From: Ghiorsea sp.
GTDB lineage: Bacteria; Pseudomonadota; Zetaproteobacteria; Mariprofundales; Mariprofundaceae
Assembly (NCBI GenBank): GCA_027019685.1
Contig: JALUWH010000207.1
Span: forward strand, 1-9,215
Reading direction: 5' to 3'
Length of the DNA stretch: 9,215 bases
Shown here: positions 1 to 6,371 of the stretch, in pieces
How the letters are laid out: every line of letters starts with the position of its first letter
Numbering within the stretch: the stretch's first letter is position 1
Translations under genes and position numbers: made by a program
Notes under the pieces: model-generated
Seen by the model: the letters and a program-made list of their open reading frames with translations, nothing else
Told to the model about the DNA's origin: nothing
Database searches by the model: none

Positions 1-772
1 TATTGCAGAATAAACCACATGATTCCGCCAAGGCTTTGTTCGGGCGAATACCCACTGCCATCACAAGCAAATCACAGTCTAGCGTTGAACCATCTTTAAA
101 TTTTAAACCTTCAACACGCTTATCACCTGTAACTTCAGTGGTTAGCGTGGACATTTTAAATTGCATACCTTGTGTTTCCAAAGAAGTTTTGAGCATCTCG
201 CCAGCCACGCTATCGAGCTGCATATTCATCAAAGTATCTTGGTCATGCATGACCGTGGCTTCCATACCAAGGTTTAATAAACCTTTCGCAGCTTCCAAGC
301 CCAACAGACCACCACCAATCACAGCAGCTTTTTTATATGTTTTCGCCGCTTCAAACATCTTATCGCAATCTTCAATATCGCGGAATGCAATCACACCTTC
401 TTTATCATGCCCTGGAATAGGGATAATAAAGGGATTAGAGCCCGTTGCGATAATCAAATTATCATATTCAGCCGTCGTTCCATCTTCAGCGGTCACCACT
501 TTTTTACCACGATGAATGTCCGTAACCTTCTTACCCATGTGTAGCTTAATACCATTATCTTTATACCACTGCTCATCATTTAAGATAATATCTTCAATGG
601 TGGTATCGCCTGCAAGCACAGGTGAAAGCATAATGCGATTGTAGTTAGGATATTTTTCCGCACCAAAAATCGTAATATCAAACATGTCGGGATTGGCCTT
701 CAGAATCTCTTCAATCGCACGCACACCCGCCATGCCATTACCAATCATTACCAACTTCTTCTTATTGCTCAT
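1..772 (-). CDS. nirB: Assimilatory nitrite reductase (NADH) large subunit, N-terminal part, cut by the window edge
   Basis: NirB is the cytoplasmic flavoprotein that passes electrons from NAD(P)H through FAD to a [4Fe-4S]/siroheme centre, reducing nitrite to ammonium. The window holds the first 257 codons, essentially the FAD/NAD(P)H-binding pyridine nucleotide-disulfide oxidoreductase domain. Visible are the FAD dinucleotide loop GNGMAG (residues 11-16), the NirB-like stretch NYNRIMLSPVLAG (43-55), ATGS (109-112), the NAD(P)H loop GGGLLGLE (153-160) and GIRPN (241-245). The start ATG (772-770) is preceded by AAGAGG (783-778) at 5-nt spacing. The BFD-like [2Fe-2S] and siroheme domains would lie beyond position 1. 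A stand-alone rubredoxin-reductase-like enzyme is the alternative, because the siroheme part is not visible. The divergent nitrate transporter and the close match to my recollection of E. coli NirB favour NirB. Confidence 0.9.
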   Translation of the reverse strand, partial: MSNKKKLVMIGNGMAGVRAIEEILKANPDMFDITIFGAEKYPNYNRIMLSPVLAGDTTIEDIILNDEQWYKDNGIKLHMGKKVTDIHRGKKVVTAEDGTTAEYDNLIIATGSNPFIIPIPGHDKEGVIAFRDIEDCDKMFEAAKTYKKAAVIGGGLLGLEAAKGLLNLGMEATVMHDQDTLMNMQLDSVAGEMLKTSLETQGMQFKMSTLTTEVTGDKRVEGLKFKDGSTLDCDLLVMAVGIRPNKALAESCGLFCN

Positions 773-811
773 TTCAACCTCTTCGGTAGCTGCTTCTTTT
801 TTTAACAATAA

Positions 812-825
812 GCAAACTCCATGCC
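812..825 (-). promoter_or_regulatory. Sigma-54 (RpoN) -24/-12 promoter of nirB
   Basis: Read on the minus strand the element is GGCATGGAGTTTGC followed by T. GG and GC are separated by exactly 10 nt, as sigma-54 requires. Against the consensus TGGCAC-N5-TTGCW it differs at the first T (A here) and the last C of the -24 block (T here); the TTGCT block is perfect. Transcription would start near 800, giving a leader of about 28 nt that includes the nirB ribosome binding site. Confidence 0.7.
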
Positions 826-853
826 TAGTATGAAATTGGGTTTTTCAACCTCA

Positions 854-881
854 AATCAACCCTTAATACACTTAATTGATT
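854..881. promoter_or_regulatory. Two possible IHF sites in the divergent region
   Basis: The consensus is WATCAA-N4-TTR. Positions 854-866 on the plus strand read AATCAACCCTTAA, with 8 of the 9 defined bases matching. Positions 869-881 match on the minus strand, also 8 of 9. IHF commonly bends DNA between an enhancer and a sigma-54 promoter, and these sites lie between the palindrome cluster and the nirB promoter. The surroundings are AT-rich, so one-mismatch hits can arise by chance. Confidence 0.35.
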
Positions 882-913
882 AAGATACAGGCATGCCTTG
901 CATATTAATTAAT
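871..913. repeat. Cluster of three palindromes, candidate upstream activating sequence
   Basis: CTTAAT-TG-ATTAAG (871-884), AGGCATGCCT (889-898) and ATTAATTAAT (904-913) follow one another with centres about 16 and 15 bp apart. They lie about 78-109 bp upstream of the predicted nirB start and about 96-127 bp upstream of the predicted transporter start, the usual distance for enhancer-binding activators. The three do not share one motif, so a single regulator for all is not shown. Confidence 0.4.
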
Positions 914-978
914 CACAATGGTATGATACAGGGGGGCAACACGCACCGTTTACGCATAAAAGCTTAAAAAAAACAGTG

Positions 979-994
979 TGGCACTGGGCTTGCT
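979..994 (+). promoter_or_regulatory. Sigma-54 (RpoN) -24/-12 promoter of the nitrate transporter operon
   Basis: TGGCAC (979-984), five bases, then TTGCT (990-994). Both blocks match the sigma-54 consensus completely, and GG (980-981) and GC (992-993) are 10 nt apart. Initiation would be near 1005, giving a leader of about 33 nt with the AGAGGA ribosome binding site (1025-1030) inside it. Position, orientation and gene function (nitrogen acquisition) all agree, so this is the best supported regulatory site in the window. Confidence 0.85.
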
Positions 995-1037
995 CAAGTG
1001 AGCGTGATCATACATTTTTTATACAGAGGAAACAAAC

Positions 1038-2549
1038 ATGGCTGCAACAGGCATTGGCGTTGACCAAAGCAAAATAAATCTGTTCTCATTCACTGGGAAA
1101 ATGAAAATCCTGCACATGTCATGGCTGGCATTTTTTATCAGCTTTATGGTATGGTTTAACTTTGCACCACTCTTGGCATCTATTCGTGAAACATTTGGTT
1201 TATCCGATCAAGAAGTGAAGTTACTGCTTATTTTAAATGTCGCACTCACCATTCCTGCCCGTATTATTATTGGCATGCTGGTGGACAAACATGGACCAAA
1301 AATAACCTTCTCCGTCTTGCTTGCACTTGGCAGTTTATTTTGTTTCTTATTTGCTTTTGCCGAAACATATACTGAGCTTGCAACCTATCGCTTTTTGCTT
1401 GGTTTTGTTGGCGCAGGTTTTGTGATTGGCATTCGCCTTGTATCAGAGTGGTTTCCTGCCAAACAAGTCGGTACTGCTGAAGGTATTTATGGTGGCTGGG
1501 GCAATTTTGGTTCGGCAGGTGCTGCTATGATATTGCCAGCTTTAGCACTTTGGATTGGCGGCGATGATGGCTGGCGCTGGGCTATTGCATCCACAGGTGC
1601 ACTTGCGTTAGTTTTTTCAGTAATTTTCTACTTTTCAGTAAGCAATAACCCCAAAGGTACCACTTATTTCCGCCCTAAAAACCTAGGTGCTATGGAAGTG
1701 ACCAGCAAAGGTGATTTCTTTTTATATTGTGCCATGACAGCCCCGCTTTATCTCGCACTTGGTGTATTGGCATGGAAAATTAGCCCTACCAACCTCAATA
1801 TCTTTTCTGCAAATATCACTTGGAGCATTTATGCCGCTCTTTTTGTTTTGTATGCTTATCAAGTTTCTAATATTTATAAAATAAATAAGGGATTATTTGC
1901 TGCCAATGCTAGACCTGTGCCTGAAATTCACCGCTACAAATTCAAGCAAGTCGCCGCTCTTAATTTTTCATACATGATTACCTTTGGTGCGGAACTGGCT
2001 GTCATCTCTATGCTACCCTTATTCTTCTTTGATACATTTAAGGACAGTGCCAACTTATCCACCACCCAAGCCGCCTTGATTGCATCCAGCTTTGCCGCTT
2101 TAAATATTGTGATGCGTCCTATGGGTGGCTATTGGAGTGATAAATATGGTCGTAAACTGGTTTTATCCATTACCTTGGCAGGTGCTGGCCTAGGCTTTTT
2201 CTTAATGGGACAAATCACACCCGAATGGTCAATAGCTGCGGCTGTAGCAGTGATGCTTGTAGCTTCGGTTTTTGTCAATGCGGGTAATGGTGCAGTATTT
2301 GCTGTTGTTCCTTTGGTTAAGCGCAGGTTAACAGGCGGCGTTGCAGGCAGCACAGGCGCATTTGGTAATGTGGGTGGTGTCACCTTCCTCACCATTTTAT
2401 CTTTTGTCTCATCAGATACTTTCTTTCTTGTCATCGCTGGTGCTGCTTTTTTTATCTTTTTGCTTGTTTTGCTTCTGCTCGAAGAACCCAAAGGGTTTAT
2501 GTATGAAGAAAATGAAGATGGCACGATTGAGAAAATAAACCTACACTAA
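1038..2549 (+). CDS. nasA: Nitrate/nitrite transporter, MFS family, NarK/NasA type
   Basis: Inner-membrane major facilitator protein of 503 residues that would import nitrate (and/or exchange nitrite) for assimilation. Both nitrate-signature glycine motifs are present: GGWGNFGSAGA (residues 152-162) and GAFGNVGGVTF (440-450). R75 in the second helix (IPARI) and R360 (VMRPMGG) are good candidates for the two substrate-binding arginines known in NarK. The MFS loop motif GGYWSDKYGRK spans 363-373. It is longer than the usual 12-helix NarK of about 400-460 residues: the central region adds two hydrophobic stretches (about 227-248 and 260-282), suggesting 14 membrane spans. AGAGGA (1025-1030) lies 7 nt before the ATG. 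It sits behind a sigma-54 promoter, diverges from nirB, and is followed after 27 bp by the kinase/phosphatase gene. The symbol follows the assimilatory context; narK would also be defensible. Confidence 0.9.
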   Translation: MAATGIGVDQSKINLFSFTGKMKILHMSWLAFFISFMVWFNFAPLLASIRETFGLSDQEVKLLLILNVALTIPARIIIGMLVDKHGPKITFSVLLALGSLFCFLFAFAETYTELATYRFLLGFVGAGFVIGIRLVSEWFPAKQVGTAEGIYGGWGNFGSAGAAMILPALALWIGGDDGWRWAIASTGALALVFSVIFYFSVSNNPKGTTYFRPKNLGAMEVTSKGDFFLYCAMTAPLYLALGVLAWKISPTNLNIFSANITWSIYAALFVLYAYQVSNIYKINKGLFAANARPVPEIHRYKFKQVAALNFSYMITFGAELAVISMLPLFFFDTFKDSANLSTTQAALIASSFAALNIVMRPMGGYWSDKYGRKLVLSITLAGAGLGFFLMGQITPEWSIAAAVAVMLVASVFVNAGNGAVFAVVPLVKRRLTGGVAGSTGAFGNVGGVTFLTILSFVSSDTFFLVIAGAAFFIFLLVLLLLEEPKGFMYEENEDGTIEKINLH

Positions 2550-2576
2550 ACATTTAAGAATAAGGGTGGAGGATAA

Positions 2577-4280
2577 ATGTCAGATATTCTACAAGTAAAA
2601 GCAGGACAACATACAAGCTCTGGCATCAAACCTCATAATGAAGACTCTTGCGGCATTCATATTTCTAAAGGTGCTTCACTAACCCACAAGGGCATTGTTG
2701 CTGTGACTGCTGATGGTGTTGGTTCAAGTGAGGCTGGGCGAGAGGCTAGCGAACATTGCGTCAAAGCCTTTATTGATGACTACCTTAGCACACCCATGTC
2801 TTGGAGCGTACACACATCGGGTGAACGCATTATCAAATCATTGAATTCCTGGTTATATAACCAAGGGCAAATTCGTTATGCCTCAGAGCTAAGCCTAGCA
2901 ACCACATTGGCTATTCTTATCTTAAAATCAACAACGGCACATATCTTTCATGTTGGCGACTCCCGTGTTTACCGCATCCGAAACGGCAAAATCAAATGCC
3001 TAACCAAAGACCACCGCTTAGTGATTGATAAAAACAAAACATATTTGGCTAGAGCTATGGGCGGTGAACATGATGTTCACTTTGACTATGCCAAATACCT
3101 TGTAGAAATAGATGATATTTTTGTGCTTACCACAGATGGTGTGCATGAATTTATTGATGATACAACCATCATGAAATTTGCTGTAGAAGACGATACCGAA
3201 GCAGCCGCACAACATATCGTCAACGCAGCTTTAGAAGCTGGTAGTGATGATAACCTCACAGCACAAGTTTTACGCATCACCCAACTACCCAACCAAGATG
3301 AAAATGAATATTATAAGAAACTCACTGCACTGCCCTTCCCACCGCCTTTAGAATCTGGGCAAGTACTTGATGGCTACAAAATTGTTAAAGAGCTCCATGC
3401 CAGCAACACCATACAAGTCTATTTAGCTGAAGACATCGAAAGTGGTGAAACTGTGGTGCTTAAAACACCATCCATAAACTTTGAAGATGACCCTGCTTAT
3501 ATTGATAGGTTCTTGCATGAGGTTTGGGTGGGCAGACGCATTGACAACCCCCATGTATTCAAAGTATTACAACTCAAACGTGAGCGCAGTTGCATTTATT
3601 ATGTGACTGAATATTTAGAAGGGCAATCCCTCTCCCAATGGATTTTGGATAACCCCAAACCCGATTTAGAAAAAGTTCGCGATATGGTTGCTCAAATGAT
3701 TAAAGGCTTAAGGGCTTTTCATCGTAAAGAAATGGTACATCAAGACATCAAACCTGAAAACATCATGGTTGACCAACATGGCATGATTAAAATCATCGAC
3801 TTTGGAAGTACACGTGTATCTGGTTTAGAGGAAATCCACACTCCAATCAAACAAATGCACGTAGAAGGCACAGCCAATTATATTGCACCTGAGCTGTTTG
3901 ATGGCTATGAAGCCACCCCTAAAAGTGATATGTATTCACTCGCGGTTACTATCTATGAAATGCTTAGCGGTGGTCATTTCCCTTATGGTAAACTTGAAGA
4001 GGCCAAACCTCACAAACATTACGACTATGTTTCTGTGCGCAACTACAACCAAGATGTACCCATTTGGGTAGATAGAACCATTCAAAAAGCCACCAGTAAA
4101 AACCCAGAGCGTCGATATGATTCTTTTTCAGAGTTTCAATATGACTTATCCAACCCTAACCCTGAATTTATGAAAGCAGGTGTACCGCTGATTGAGCGAA
4201 ATCCTATTGGTTTTTGGAAAGGTCTTGCAGTCATGTCCATCGTGCTAAATATCATTTTGCTTCTCGCCTTATCTAAATAA
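2577..4280 (+). CDS. Bifunctional PP2C-type protein phosphatase / Ser-Thr protein kinase with C-terminal membrane anchor
   Basis: A 567-residue fusion that would both remove and add phosphate on Ser/Thr of target proteins. Residues about 5-235 form a PP2C (PPM) phosphatase with its metal-binding motifs intact: NED (21-23), ADGVG (45-49), GDSR (127-130), TTDG (185-188) and SDDN (223-226). Residues about 265-525 form a Hanks-type kinase: lysine K296 in VVLKTP, HQD (388-390) with K392 and N395, DFG (408-410), APE (437-439) and D451. The catalytic loop has Q where most kinases have R (non-RD), and the nucleotide loop (about 273-285) lacks the usual glycines. A hydrophobic helix (about 546-564) ends the protein, so both enzyme domains should face the cytoplasm. 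GGAGG (2568-2572) precedes the ATG by 4 nt. The gene lies 27 bp after the transporter gene, probably in one operon. From memory, P. aeruginosa PA1782 is the counterpart. Targets are unknown; the transporter or NirB are inferred candidates. Confidence 0.9.
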   Translation: MSDILQVKAGQHTSSGIKPHNEDSCGIHISKGASLTHKGIVAVTADGVGSSEAGREASEHCVKAFIDDYLSTPMSWSVHTSGERIIKSLNSWLYNQGQIRYASELSLATTLAILILKSTTAHIFHVGDSRVYRIRNGKIKCLTKDHRLVIDKNKTYLARAMGGEHDVHFDYAKYLVEIDDIFVLTTDGVHEFIDDTTIMKFAVEDDTEAAAQHIVNAALEAGSDDNLTAQVLRITQLPNQDENEYYKKLTALPFPPPLESGQVLDGYKIVKELHASNTIQVYLAEDIESGETVVLKTPSINFEDDPAYIDRFLHEVWVGRRIDNPHVFKVLQLKRERSCIYYVTEYLEGQSLSQWILDNPKPDLEKVRDMVAQMIKGLRAFHRKEMVHQDIKPENIMVDQHGMIKIIDFGSTRVSGLEEIHTPIKQMHVEGTANYIAPELFDGYEATPKSDMYSLAVTIYEMLSGGHFPYGKLEEAKPHKHYDYVSVRNYNQDVPIWVDRTIQKATSKNPERRYDSFSEFQYDLSNPNPEFMKAGVPLIERNPIGFWKGLAVMSIVLNIILLLALSK

Positions 4281-4335
4281 AGGCTAAAAAACTTCTTTTT
4301 CATGTAAGTATTAATGTTTATTCTTGCTTGTAGGC

Positions 4336-5643
4336 CTAGGTGCCCCCCAAAAGTTGCAATACAGTTTCTCGTGGTATTTCTTTTCCGTTTACCATCATAA
4401 CACCTTGTCGCAACGTTATATCTACCACCAATTTATCACCCTGCTTGCTTACAAAACCCTGTTTAATATACGGTGCAATCATGTTTGAAAAAGGTGTTGC
4501 ATTCACCACCTTTTCATCGACTTCAACAAGCAGGTGCATATCTAAAGCTTCAAGCAAAGGTTCTTTATCTTGAAAATCAAAGATGCTTTTCCCATTAGGA
4601 AATCCTATAAACTTAGCATCCCAGTCCACCATTGCTGAGCCGCCCATACCATCTACTTTAAGCAACTGATTGAAAGCTAAGCCTTCTTGGAGCAGAGCAT
4701 CAACGAGCAGTCGAGTTTGCTCTTCACTTAAAGCTTCAGTATTTTGACCTTGTCTTTGCGCAAATAAATCAGTCCATACCTCAATGGCTTCCATATTTAC
4801 CTGTTTGATTTCCATGTCATATTGAAATGCAGTTAGTGGAACAGGAGCTTGAATAGACTTCGCTTTAAAGCTTTCAAATAGGTTTAACTTCCCACCCTTT
4901 TCCCCACTATGAATATCCAGCGATAAACCTTCTAACTTTACATTGCCTTGAGTGCTTGTCGCTTCAACTAAAGGGAAGGAAACACTTACATCACCCAACA
5001 TCATCATCTTTTTATAAATATGCTGATGATATGAGCCCGCAGCATCTGCAATATACACACGACCTTTCTCACCAATAACTTCCGATGCAGGAAACTTTAT
5101 CTCCCCTTTCATTGCCGAATAATCTAATGGTGTCGTACCTCTCAATATTAGACCACCAAAAGTAGCCTTAACCTTATCCTTTATGACAGTAAAGTTTTTA
5201 ATATTGAATGTATCATGTGAAAGTTGCTTAAAATCAATCAATGATGTCATTTGTATGCCATCAGAACCAAGGTGTGTATCCAAGAAGTCTTGTGCTTCTT
5301 GAGGCAAGCCCTCAAATGTGTTTTTTGTATCCATATATGCGTAGCCAAACTTCATGCCATCATCTGTAAACAGTACAGGGCCATGTTGGATATGTGATGT
5401 CACCACCCATGTTACCGTTTTCATATTTGCTAAACCCAGGTCTATTTCAAATGCTGTCACCGCAGTGGAAGAAAACCATGATTTCTCATATGCCCTATGT
5501 TCAACAGTAATTTGTGTTTTATCCCATGGGTAGTTATCAATACTTTGCCTATAAATATCTTGTGCAACATCCCCGACTAGCTTTGGTGCAACCACCACAG
5601 CAACCCCAAACAAAACAATAAACCCCAACACTACTTTTTTCAT
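4336..5643 (-). CDS. YdgA/DUF945 family protein, N-terminally membrane-anchored
   Basis: A 435-residue protein of a family (YdgA, DUF945) with no settled biochemical function; members are exported and probably act at the inner membrane or in the periplasm. Residues 4-20 form a hydrophobic N-terminal segment after MKK, most likely an uncleaved signal anchor because there is no clear cleavage site or lipobox. Family-like features are YEKSWFSS (52-59) and HIQHGPVL (84-91). The rest is a soluble, beta-rich-looking domain. The start ATG (5643-5641) is preceded by a strong GA-rich ribosome binding site (AGGGGGAAG). It converges on the kinase gene with only 55 bp between the stops, and no convincing terminator was found there. 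Nothing ties it functionally to the nitrate genes. Confidence 0.75.
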   Translation of the reverse strand: MKKVVLGFIVLFGVAVVVAPKLVGDVAQDIYRQSIDNYPWDKTQITVEHRAYEKSWFSSTAVTAFEIDLGLANMKTVTWVVTSHIQHGPVLFTDDGMKFGYAYMDTKNTFEGLPQEAQDFLDTHLGSDGIQMTSLIDFKQLSHDTFNIKNFTVIKDKVKATFGGLILRGTTPLDYSAMKGEIKFPASEVIGEKGRVYIADAAGSYHQHIYKKMMMLGDVSVSFPLVEATSTQGNVKLEGLSLDIHSGEKGGKLNLFESFKAKSIQAPVPLTAFQYDMEIKQVNMEAIEVWTDLFAQRQGQNTEALSEEQTRLLVDALLQEGLAFNQLLKVDGMGGSAMVDWDAKFIGFPNGKSIFDFQDKEPLLEALDMHLLVEVDEKVVNATPFSNMIAPYIKQGFVSKQGDKLVVDITLRQGVMMVNGKEIPRETVLQLLGGT

Positions 5644-5738
5644 TCTTCCCCCTCACCGACAACAGGCAATCTATGTAAAACAGTACGCTGAATATATAAA
5701 TAAGGCAACTTTACTATAAAAATACTGCACACCCTGTT

Positions 5739-5767
5739 ATTATCTAACGCTTTCCATTAGAAACCAA
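5739..5767 (-). promoter_or_regulatory. Possible sigma-70 promoter of the YdgA-family gene
   Basis: On the minus strand TTGGTT (5767-5762), a 17-nt spacer, then GATAAT (5744-5739). The -10 matches 5 of 6 consensus bases; the -35 matches only its first three. The transcript would start near 5732, giving a leader of about 90 nt. Confidence 0.35.
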
Positions 5768-5807
5768 TAAACTTTAAATTGAGCCTAAGGCAGGATATAT
5801 TTGAAAT

Positions 5808-5838
5808 CAAAAACAATTTCCTCAGAAATGAGTTTTTG
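5808..5838. terminator. Imperfect hairpin, possible terminator of the tRNA operon
   Basis: CAAAAAC (5808-5814) pairs with GTTTTTG (5832-5838), and inside it ATTTC (5816-5820) pairs with GAAAT (5825-5829) around a CTCA loop. A 1-nt against 2-nt bulge separates the two stems. The T-rich 3' arm on either strand could work as an AT-rich bidirectional terminator. On the minus strand it lies between the tRNA genes and the probable promoter of the downstream YdgA-family gene, where a terminator is expected. The stem is poor in G and C, so termination is uncertain. Confidence 0.4.
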
Positions 5839-5944
5839 TTAATACTTTGGAACCCTTGTTTTTAGACGCCTAAGCCACTAAAAAGATGACTGAAAGAAAC
5901 TTGTAGAGCATTAATTTTCAAAGGATAATCAAGGAAAGAAAAAC

Positions 5945-6021
5945 TGGGGTGGACGACGGGATTCGAACCCGCGACCACCGGCATCACAAGCCGGGGCTCT
6001 ACCAACTGAGCTACGTCCACC
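5945..6021 (-). tRNA. tRNA-His (anticodon GTG)
   Basis: A full cloverleaf can be drawn. The acceptor arms are GTGGACG/CGTCCAC, the anticodon stem is CCGGC/GCCGG around TTGTGAT, and the T arm is GCGGG-TTCGAAT-CCCGT. Diagnostic His features are present: G at -1 (position 6021) opposite discriminator C73 (5948), followed by an encoded CCA (5947-5945). It is the last gene of the three-tRNA cluster. Confidence 0.97.
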
Positions 6022-6046
6022 ATAGTTCTTGAAACGGTTGCCGAAA

Positions 6047-6123
<77 letters not shown>

Positions 6124-6154
6124 TTAATTCCAGCAGACCAAGGTTGTTTTTAAA

Positions 6155-6231
<77 letters not shown>

Positions 6232-6267
6232 ACATTTAAAACTTCTCCCAACTTTGGAAGGCGGCGA

Positions 6268-6296
6268 AACTTAGGGATTAATTACCTATCCGTCAA
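6268..6296 (-). promoter_or_regulatory. Sigma-70 promoter of the tRNA operon with GC-rich discriminator
   Basis: On the minus strand TTGACG (6296-6291, 5 of 6), a 17-nt spacer and TAAGTT (6273-6268, which keeps the three most conserved -10 bases). The sequence after the -10 is TCGCCGCC, a GC-rich discriminator of the kind that makes stable-RNA promoters sensitive to ppGpp. An A-rich patch (ATAAAAAG) upstream of the -35 could act as an UP element. Confidence 0.6.
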
Positions 6297-6310
6297 CCGC
6301 TTTTTATCCC

Positions 6311-6339
6311 TTGCAATATCCAGCGCGATTATGAATAGT
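6311..6339 (+). promoter_or_regulatory. Weak candidate sigma-70 promoter for folK
   Basis: TTGCAA (6311-6316), 17 nt, AATAGT (6334-6339), each matching 4 of 6 consensus bases. It is back to back with the tRNA promoter and would give a leader of about 25 nt. A promoter is expected here because the tRNA genes run the other way, but this exact placement is uncertain. Confidence 0.25.
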
Positions 6340-6371
6340 CAGTCTCACTGATAATAAAGGAGAAGTTCTCT

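Larger units (their letters stand above)
773..1037. promoter_or_regulatory. Divergent intergenic control region between nirB and the nitrate transporter
   Basis: This 265-bp stretch holds no plausible gene. It carries two outward-facing -24/-12 promoters (812-825 leftward, 979-994 rightward), separated by about 150 bp. The middle is AT-rich and dense in symmetric sequence: CTTAAT-TG-ATTAAG (871-884), AGGCATGCCT (889-898) and ATTAATTAAT (904-913). GATACAGG occurs twice (884-891 and 925-932). ACGCA occurs twice exactly 11 bp apart (941-945, 952-956). The layout suggests a shared enhancer for a sigma-54 activator. No canonical NtrC site of the GCAC-N-GGTGC type was seen. Confidence 0.7.
5644..5944. 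other. Gene-free stretch between the YdgA-family gene and the tRNA operon
   Basis: About 300 bp with no credible ORF on either strand; the longest ATG frames I read are a few codons and lack ribosome binding sites. It contains a probable promoter for the leftward gene (5739-5767), an imperfect hairpin (5808-5838), a GCCTAAG direct repeat (5783-5789 and 5868-5874), and a pyrimidine-rich minus-strand run (TTTTTCTTTCC) directly after the CCA end of tRNA-His. Confidence 0.7.

Noticed and set aside
3..515. Plus-strand open frame of 170 codons opposite nirB
   Set aside because: It is the antisense of clear NirB coding sequence, rich in S/P/T, with no ribosome binding site.
821..883. A 20-codon plus-strand ORF in the divergent region
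   Set aside because: No ribosome binding site, and it overlaps the nirB sigma-54 promoter and the candidate enhancer.
876..889. Possible FNR/ANR box (TTGAT-N4-ATACA)
   Set aside because: One half-site is perfect, but the other matches only 3 of 5 bases; the surrounding AT-rich palindrome explains it as well.
2129..2524. Minus-strand open frame of 131 codons inside the transporter gene
   Set aside because: Antisense shadow of a strongly supported membrane protein gene; the composition (A/P/T/K rich) is typical of shadow frames.
4281..4335. Terminator between the convergent kinase and YdgA-family genes
   Set aside because: The only complementarity is A5/T5 around 4286-4300, too weak to call, and the TAGGCCTA palindrome (4331-4338) lies in the stop region without a T run.
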